Assembly: GCA_000405345.1 (NCBI GenBank)
Contig: ASPC01000007.1
Location: 1 to 10,434, forward strand
DNA: 10,434 bases
Direction: 5' to 3'
Source: Atribacteria bacterium SCGC AAA255-N14
GTDB taxonomy: Bacteria; Atribacterota; JS1; SB-45; 34-128
Numbering within the stretch: position 1 is the first letter of the stretch; every line of letters begins with the position of its first letter. Shown piece after piece: positions 6,284 to 10,434 of this stretch. The translations under genes were made by a program, and so were the position numbers. The notes below the pieces were generated by a model. It made no database searches. It was not told the DNA's origin and saw only the letters and a list, made by a program, of their open reading frames with translations.

Positions 6284-6395
6284 GCGATACGCGATACGAT
6301 TCTCAAGATACAAGATGCGAATTTAGTTTTACGTTTTTCGTTTTTCACTATATACTAGATACTACATGCTGTATTCTCACTAACTAACGACTAGT
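6284..6395. repeat. Heptamer arrays leading to the DnaA boxes
   Basis: 6284-6318 is five units (GCGATAC twice, GATTCTC, then AAGATAC, AAGATGC). From 6331 a second run goes ACGTTTT, TCGTTTT, followed at 6347 by ACTATAT, ACTAGAT and then ACTACAT, with weaker words to GACTAGT at 6389-6395. The run ends 5 bp before the first DnaA box. Confidence 0.6.
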
Positions 6396-6400
6396 TGTGC

Positions 6401-6420
6401 TTTTCCACAATTTATCCACA
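6401..6420 (+). promoter_or_regulatory. DnaA box pair 1
   Basis: TTTTCCACA at 6401-6409 (one mismatch to consensus) and a perfect TTATCCACA at 6412-6420, 11 bp apart start to start. Confidence 0.7.
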
Positions 6421-6641
6421 TAAATTAAATAATAGTAAATATTGTGATTTAAACCCAGTTTAATTCAAAAATTAAAAAACTACAATCAAAAAACTTTTTT
6501 TAATTGGTAAAATCTTAATCCGTTGTTAAAAACATGGTAGTTAAACATTTTACATAAGTTATTTTTTGACTTATTTTTTGTGCGGATATCTAATTTAATT
6601 GAGGAAATAGCTTAAAAGCTTGGATTCTAATTAATTTTAAG

Positions 6642-6661
6642 TTTTCCACAGTTTATTCACA
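6642..6661 (+). promoter_or_regulatory. DnaA box pair 2
   Basis: TTTTCCACA at 6642-6650 and TTATTCACA at 6653-6661, with the same 11-bp register as pair 1. Confidence 0.65.
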
Positions 6662-6675
6662 ATCAGTTTTTAAAA

Positions 6676-6691
6676 TGTTCCACGTGGAACA
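6676..6691. other. parS centromere site 2
   Basis: The same TGTTCCACGTGGAACA as site 1, extended to a 20-bp perfect palindrome at 6674-6693. It lies 48 nt after the mnmE stop and 14 bp from the last DnaA box. Translated in one frame it gives MFHVEH, a familiar false ORF start. Confidence 0.95.
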
Positions 6692-6739
6692 TTGCCCTTT
6701 TAAGAAAAATTTTTTGCCTTATTATACAAAATTAATCTA

Positions 6740-8152
6740 TCATTTCCCTATACAAAAACGAGAAAATATATCATTGACTATTTCATCGCTTATTGAATCT
6801 CCGGTAATTTCACCCAAAGAATCCAGGACATCTTTTAAATCGATAGTTAAAAAATCATAGGTTATTTTCTCTTTTAATCCTGCCAATACATTTTCTAATG
6901 CCTGTTTTGCTCTATTTAATTGGTTCGCCTGCCTCACATTATTTATAATTACTCCGTTTTCTGGTATCACTAATCCCTGCATAGCTGCCCTGGCCAGCTT
7001 TTCTTCTAGCTCTTCTATACCAATCTTTTCTTCTAAAGACATCTTTATGCTATCTTTAACATTTAAAAGATCGAACAACTTCTCTCTATCAATCTTTTCA
7101 TTCAAATCTATCTTATTTTCAATTACTATAACCTTTTTATTTTCCTGTATTTCTTTATTTATCTCTTTAATTACTTCTTTGTCTTCCGAAGACAGGGGAA
7201 CGCTTGTATCAAACATAGCCAAAATTAGCTTGGATTCTTTCAAATGTTTCATCATCTTTTTAATACTTATCTTTTCTATGATATTTTTTGGATTTTTAAG
7301 CCCGGCTGTGTCTATGATTTTAAAAGCTATTCCTTTAATGTTTATTAGCTCCTCGATGGCATCTCTGGTTGTTCCCGGAATATGGGTAACAATAGCGCGA
7401 TTTTCTCTTAATAAAGTGTTGAAAAGGCTGGATTTCCCTACATTAGCCTTGCCGACTATCAGAGCACTTATCCCTTCTTTGAGTATTTTCCCATAATTCA
7501 GAGTCTCTATGAGAGAATTAACCTCTTTTAAAATGTAACTTATATTTTCCTCTATATTTTTCGGGCTTATCTCTTTAATGTCCTGATCGGGAAAATCCAT
7601 GGGGGCTTCAATCTCTGCGGAAATCCTTATCAATCTATTCCTCAAATCTACAATCTTCTTCTTCAGGCTCCCGCCTAATTGGGCTAACGAAGAAATTAAA
7701 CTCCTCTCGGTTTTTGCCTGAATCAGGTCGATTACTGCTTCCGCCTGGCTTAAATCAATCCTGCCGTTTAAAAAGGCTCTTTTAGTAAATTCTCCCGGTT
7801 CAGCCATCCTTGCCCCACAATTAATCACTGTTTCAAGAACTTTCCTGAGAGAGAGTATCCCCCCATGACAATTAAATTCTACGGTGTCTTCTCGGGTATA
7901 AGTTTTGGGTTTTTTCATTAAAATTAAAATAACCTCATCAATTTTCTCCCCGCTTTCCGGATTTATTACAAATCCGTAATGAACGGTATGGCTGAAGAAA
8001 CTTTTAATCTTTGTTTTATTTAAATTTTTATCTCTAAATACATCTTGGGTTATTTCTAATACTTTTGGGCCGCTTATTCTGACAATGCCGATTCCGCTCT
8101 CCCCAATTGGTGTAGAGATAGCAGCGATAGTATCATTTTTCCAAAATTTCAT
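6740..8152 (-). CDS. mnmE: tRNA-modification GTPase MnmE (TrmE)
   Basis: K+-activated GTPase that, with MnmG, puts the (carboxymethyl)aminomethyl group on C5 of wobble uridine 34 in certain tRNAs. The 470-aa length is typical. The N-terminal folate-binding domain starts DTIAAISTPIGESGIGIVRISG; EFNCHGG is at 92-98 and AEPGEFTKRAFLNGRIDLSQAEA at 117-139. The G domain has G1 GKANVGKSS (234-242, with the K+-coordinating Asn), G2 TTRD (261-264), G3 DTAG (281-284) and G4 NKID (346-349). The C-terminal FCIGK keeps the conserved Cys467. After DTAGL the usual acidic/Arg residues are replaced by KNPKNIIEKISI, a slightly unusual switch II. The ATG has AAGGAG at 8160-8165, 7 nt upstream. The customary downstream neighbour mnmG is absent. 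Confidence 0.97.
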   Translation of the reverse strand: MKFWKNDTIAAISTPIGESGIGIVRISGPKVLEITQDVFRDKNLNKTKIKSFFSHTVHYGFVINPESGEKIDEVILILMKKPKTYTREDTVEFNCHGGILSLRKVLETVINCGARMAEPGEFTKRAFLNGRIDLSQAEAVIDLIQAKTERSLISSLAQLGGSLKKKIVDLRNRLIRISAEIEAPMDFPDQDIKEISPKNIEENISYILKEVNSLIETLNYGKILKEGISALIVGKANVGKSSLFNTLLRENRAIVTHIPGTTRDAIEELINIKGIAFKIIDTAGLKNPKNIIEKISIKKMMKHLKESKLILAMFDTSVPLSSEDKEVIKEINKEIQENKKVIVIENKIDLNEKIDREKLFDLLNVKDSIKMSLEEKIGIEELEEKLARAAMQGLVIPENGVIINNVRQANQLNRAKQALENVLAGLKEKITYDFLTIDLKDVLDSLGEITGDSISDEIVNDIFSRFCIGK

Positions 8153-8168
8153 AGGTCTTCTCCTTAAC

Positions 8169-8210
8169 TAGTTGTTAGTGAATAGTCGTTAGTATATAGT
8201 ATAGCGCATA
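8169..8210. repeat. Heptamer array upstream of mnmE
   Basis: TAGTTGT, TAGTGAA, then TAGTCGT, and TAGTATA twice, ending with GCGCATA. TAGT is fixed in five of six units. It begins 4 bp upstream of the mnmE Shine-Dalgarno. Confidence 0.75.
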
Positions 8211-8221
8211 GTTGTGGATTA

Positions 8222-8237
8222 GCAAGACGCTTGTTCT
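8222..8237. repeat. Decayed copy of the GCGAGACGCCCGTCCT repeat
   Basis: This 16-mer matches 8433-8448 at 12 of 16 positions; all four differences are transitions (C to T or G to A). Confidence 0.45.
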
Positions 8238-8245
8238 GATCAAAC

Positions 8246-8301
8246 TGAAAATTTAAAGCGAAAACTCCGTAATTCAAAATTTAAAACTTTTTTAGATAAT
8301 G
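8246..8301. repeat. Heptamer array with the AATTCAAAA phrase
   Basis: Words TGAAAAT, TTAAAGC, then GAAAACT, CCGTAAT, TCAAAAT, TTAAAAC and on to GATAATG. AATTCAAAATTTAAAAC is shared exactly with the array at 4477-4560. From 8302 to about 8490 there is further low-complexity sequence with no gene. Confidence 0.5.
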
Positions 8302-8432
8302 TATTGTTTTTTTGTGTATGGTACAAACTACCTATCCGGGTGTTTCTCTTTTTTTTGATGAGTTCGATGAACCGAACCAGATATACCATATATTAGTTAA
8401 TTGTGTTAATTAGTTGTTTATTTAATAGACCG

Positions 8433-8448
8433 GCGAGACGCCCGTCCT
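8433..8448. repeat. GCGAGACGCCCGTCCT repeat
   Basis: A GC-rich word in AT-rich DNA; GGCG-AGA-CGCC at 8432-8442 can form a small hairpin. It is a type of dispersed intergenic repeat with a decayed partner at 8222-8237. Confidence 0.5.
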
Positions 8449-8489
8449 ACGGTTTTAGAATAATCTTTGGGGGCGTATGCAATACGCGA

Positions 8490-8556
8490 TACTAAAACAA
8501 AAAAGCATAAAAAGATTAATATTCATCCTTGGGACAATATCTACCTTTTTATGCTT
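8490..8556 (-). terminator. Probable Rho-independent terminator of the jag operon
   Basis: AAGCATAAAAAG (8503-8514) and CTTTTTATGCTT (8545-8556) are a perfect 12-bp inverted repeat starting 15 nt after the jag stop. On the minus strand the stem is followed by TTTTGTTTTAGT. The loop is long (30 nt) and the stem AT-rich, so strength is uncertain, but position and T-tract fit the end of yidD-yidC-jag. Confidence 0.55.
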
Positions 8557-8571
8557 GTTGATTATTCTTTA

Positions 8572-9105
8572 TTATTCTTCTTCTTCTTTTGTATTGTTTT
8601 CCTTTTCTTTTGGGGCTATAATAACTCTCCTAAAGGGTTCTGTTCCTTCGCTATAAGTACCCAGTAGGGGTTCCTCCTGTAAAACAAGATGAACAATTCT
8701 TCTTTCCACCGCATTCATATAACAAAGAGCAATCTTTTTTCCTGTTTTTTTCACTATTTCTGCTTTTTCATAAGCGTATTTGGAAACAACATCTTCTCTT
8801 CTTTCCTTATAACCTTCTATATCAACTATTATTTTTCTTCGCTCGGGTTCTTCAATGTCTTTATTAGATATAATATTAACAATATATTGAAGGGCATCAA
8901 GGGTATGTCCATGTCTTCCAATTAATACTCCGGGATTAGAGGTTTTTATTCCTAAAACAATTGTGTCATCCTCTTCATTGTTAATTGCCTGAATTTCTCC
9001 GTCCTCTATAATAAAATTTACTATTTTTTCCAGAGTTGTTTGAGCTTTCCCTTGAAGACTTAATTTAAAGTCATTAATATTCCCCAAATCTGTTCCCTCT
9101 TTCAT
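8572..9105 (-). CDS. jag: Jag/KhpB RNA-binding protein (KH and R3H domains), short form
   Basis: Cytosolic RNA-binding protein usually encoded next to YidC and, in Gram-positives, linked to cell-wall and division control. From the ATG at 9105 it is 177 aa: a KH domain with VLIGRHGHTLDALQYI (about 60-75) and an R3H domain with ERRIVHLVLQ (134-143, R135 and H139), ending in RRVIIAPK and an acidic EEEE tail. The Jag_N domain of about 50 residues that begins most family members is not visible. I chose 9105 because it starts 7 nt after the yidC stop. A TTG at 9159 (195 aa) is in frame but overlaps yidC by 47 nt, and the 18 added residues show no domain. Only a weak AGAAG precedes the ATG, so translation is probably coupled to yidC. 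KH and R3H motifs make identity secure. Confidence 0.92.
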   Translation of the reverse strand: MKEGTDLGNINDFKLSLQGKAQTTLEKIVNFIIEDGEIQAINNEEDDTIVLGIKTSNPGVLIGRHGHTLDALQYIVNIISNKDIEEPERRKIIVDIEGYKERREDVVSKYAYEKAEIVKKTGKKIALCYMNAVERRIVHLVLQEEPLLGTYSEGTEPFRRVIIAPKEKENNTKEEEE

Positions 9106-9112
9106 ATCTAAA

Positions 9113-10027
9113 TTATCTTCTTTTGCCTTTTTTATATTTATTAGTTTTGTTCTTGTCAACGGAAGGGTTTCGCCCGTCTACTCCTTCATATCCCGGAATC
9201 CATGGTTCTTCTTTAGGGGCTACGGGTTTTTCAGGTTTTTTTTCAGTTTGCTTCACTTTACCCGGAACAACTTCTTTTGGCATTTCGTCTATTGCGGGCA
9301 TTTTCTTATTAATCAGATACTGCTGACCAATCCCTAAAAGGGTAGAGGTAAACCAGTACAAGGTCAAGCCAGAAGGTAAGGTAAAGCTCATAAAACCAAT
9401 CATCAAGGGCATCATAATAGTCATCATCTTTTGTGTCTGAGCAGAAGACCCTCCGTCTTTGCCTGCGGTGCCACCGGGAGAGGTCATTTTTTGTTGAACA
9501 AACATTGAACCAGCCACTAGAAAGGGTAATATGCCAATATGCTCTATTCCAAAAAATCCAAAAGGAATCAGCCGCTCAGAAAGAGCCAACCCTGCTTTAG
9601 TTATTAGCTCACTATTTTCCATAACAGTATATTGATTAGCAATCCACAGAAACCCTCCAGCTATTGTTTCAGTGTTAGGAATTTGGTATTTAAATACTCT
9701 TAAAGTCTGGAAGAGCAGAATTAGTATGGGCATTTGAATTAATAAGGGCAAACATCCGCTCATGGGATTAACCTTATGTTCTTTATATAAGGCCATTAGT
9801 TCTTTATTTAATCTTTCCTTATCATTCTTGTATTTATCCTGTACTGCTTTCATTAGAGGCTGGATCTTTTGCATCTCCCGCATAGAAACCATCTGTTTCT
9901 GCATTAAGGGATACAAGATTAACCTGATAAGAATGGTCAGCAATATAATAGCAACTCCATAATTATGGGTAAAACCATAGAGCATAATTAACAGTTTAGT
10001 AGCTATCGTGATTAACGAACTCCACAT
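9113..10027 (-). CDS. yidC: Membrane protein insertase YidC (Oxa1 family)
   Basis: Inner-membrane insertase that helps proteins enter and fold in the bilayer, alone or with SecYEG. The 304-aa protein lacks the large periplasmic domain of proteobacterial YidC. It begins near the first core helix (GVAIILLTILIRLILYPL, 24-41), which carries the conserved groove arginine R35. The cytosolic coiled hairpin follows (QKQMVSMREMQKIQPLM), then NPMSGCLPLLIQMPILILLF (87-106), a helix near 165-176, and FTLPSGLTLYWFTSTLLGIGQQYL (215-238). Between the last helices is a glycine/serine-rich insert (PGGTAGKDGGSS, 184-195). A tail of about 60 residues ends KKGKRR and is probably ribosome-facing. No lipobox is seen. 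AAGGAG (10033-10038) is 5 nt before the ATG. It follows yidD by 77 nt. Confidence 0.96.
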   Translation of the reverse strand: MWSSLITIATKLLIMLYGFTHNYGVAIILLTILIRLILYPLMQKQMVSMREMQKIQPLMKAVQDKYKNDKERLNKELMALYKEHKVNPMSGCLPLLIQMPILILLFQTLRVFKYQIPNTETIAGGFLWIANQYTVMENSELITKAGLALSERLIPFGFFGIEHIGILPFLVAGSMFVQQKMTSPGGTAGKDGGSSAQTQKMMTIMMPLMIGFMSFTLPSGLTLYWFTSTLLGIGQQYLINKKMPAIDEMPKEVVPGKVKQTEKKPEKPVAPKEEPWIPGYEGVDGRNPSVDKNKTNKYKKGKRR

Positions 10028-10104
10028 ATTTTCTCCTTTGTCTTTTTCTTTTTTAATTTTCCTTTTATCGTTTTGTCTTGTTTATATTATATTATTATTT
10101 TTTA

Positions 10105-10347
10105 TTATGGTTTTTTATGTGTACAGGTTCCTGAAGAATCGGGAAGGGGATCATAGCCTCCTGGATTAAAGGGGTGACAGCGTAATATTCTCCCCGCAGA
10201 AAGTTGTAAGCCTTTTAAAAGACCGTATTCTTTCAGGGCCTGTGCGGCATATTCGGAACAGGTAGGATAAAACCTACAGGTAGCAGGTTTTAAAGGGGAT
10301 ATGTATTTTTGATAAAAACTTATCAGTAAAATAATTATTTTATTCAT
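10105..10347 (-). CDS. yidD: Membrane protein insertion efficiency factor YidD
   Basis: Small membrane-associated protein that aids YidC-dependent insertion. At 80 aa it has the typical size. It starts with a hydrophobic segment ([16 protein letters not shown]) and carries the family signature [11 protein letters not shown] (24-34) and [14 protein letters not shown] (56-69), with C24, C30 and C57 conserved. The ATG follows a weak AGAG; transcription probably enters from rnpA/rpmH outside the right edge. The 87 bases to its right hold no gene I can support; a few codons ending at 10413 could be the tail of rnpA. Confidence 0.95.
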   Translation of the reverse strand: MNKIIILLISFYQKYISPLKPATCRFYPTCSEYAAQALKEYGLLKGLQLSAGRILRCHPFNPGGYDPLPDSSGTCTHKKP

Positions 10348-10434
10348 AAAATCTCTAATGAAATTCTATTACTTTTTCTTTTCTTTAAGAAAGAGCATAG
10401 ATTTTCTTTGTATTAGTTTAAATCTCCTGCTTTG

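Larger units (their letters stand above)
6401..6661. other. Candidate oriC / DnaA-binding region
   Basis: Two 20-bp blocks, 6401-6420 and 6642-6661, each hold TTTTCCACA, 2 bp, then TTAT[C/T]CACA in the same direction. TTATCCACA is the consensus DnaA box. The blocks match at 18 of 20 bases and start 241 bp apart, and the DNA between them is strongly AT-rich, as an unwinding region would be. A parS follows 14 bp later. The location between mnmE and rsmG is origin-proximal in many bacteria. Against a true origin: dnaA is not in the window, and mnmE, jag, yidC and yidD would be read head-on by a fork moving right from here. It may instead be a secondary DnaA-binding cluster. Confidence 0.5.

Noticed and set aside
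6675..6860. Plus-strand 61-aa reading frame starting MFHVEH
   Set aside because: The first codons are the parS palindrome read as protein and the rest lies antisense to the end of mnmE; no family resemblance.
7047..7496. Plus-strand 149-aa hydrophobic reading frame
   Set aside because: It is the antisense of the MnmE G domain, which is clearly the real gene; hydrophobicity is a by-product of AT-rich complement.
8213..8221. Extra DnaA box TGTGGATTA upstream of mnmE
   Set aside because: Single copy with a mismatch, inside repeat sequence and far from the paired boxes; expected by chance.
8467..8667. Plus-strand 66-aa reading frame across the jag end
   Set aside because: It covers a repeat copy, the terminator stem and the antisense of jag; no ribosome-binding site or family match.
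10413..10434. Possible tail of rnpA on the minus strand (last residues AGDLN)
   Set aside because: Only seven codons are visible; position fits, but the sequence is too short to support the call.

Overview
The window is AT-rich bacterial chromosome from the replication-origin neighbourhood. Read along the minus strand it runs yidD, yidC, jag, mnmE, (gap), rsmG, parA, parB. This is the conserved rnpA/yidC/mnmE/mnmG/rsmG/parAB order of many bacteria. YidC is the short form without a large periplasmic domain, and the parS sites and DnaA boxes are of normal bacterial type. The AT-richness and repeat-laden intergenic DNA fit an uncultured lineage of the Atribacterota/candidate-phylum kind, but I cannot fix the phylum from the sequence; treat that as a guess.

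Layout, left to right. 115-1791 (+) is a beta-CASP metallo-beta-lactamase RNase, convergent with the minus-strand genes; a long palindrome lies in the junction (1804-1827). 1886-2221 (-) is a thioredoxin with a CMPC active site. 2255-2512 (-) is the C-terminal part of a MarR regulator, overlapping the end of a shortened parB (2490-3272). parA (3265-4026) overlaps parB by 8 nt. 4027-5148 is a 1.1 kb non-coding gap with a perfect parS, a 98-bp inverted-repeat element and many short periodic repeats. rsmG is 5149-5886, from a TTG start. 5887-6739 is a second non-coding gap, in the slot where mnmG is usually found. It holds repeat arrays, two matching pairs of DnaA boxes 241 bp apart, and a second parS 14 bp beyond the last box. 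mnmE is 6740-8152. 8153-8571 is a third gap with repeats and a likely terminator for the jag operon. jag, yidC and yidD fill the right end.

How the genes work together: YidD and YidC insert membrane proteins and Jag is the RNA-binding partner usually encoded with YidC. MnmE modifies tRNA wobble uridines with MnmG, which is not in this window. RsmG methylates 16S rRNA. ParA, ParB and the two parS sites form the chromosome-partition system, and the DnaA-box cluster beside parS is a candidate oriC or DnaA-binding control site.

The most unusual feature is the intergenic DNA. Much of it reads as runs of degenerate 7-bp words switching into runs of degenerate 8-bp words (8-mer consensus about TYNNCCRG). 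They recur in all three long gaps and at the left edge, and I saw none in the genes. The second notable point is the parB/marR junction. ParB stops right after the GKKGK that normally precedes its last strand and helix, and a headless MarR follows, as if a deletion had joined the two genes.
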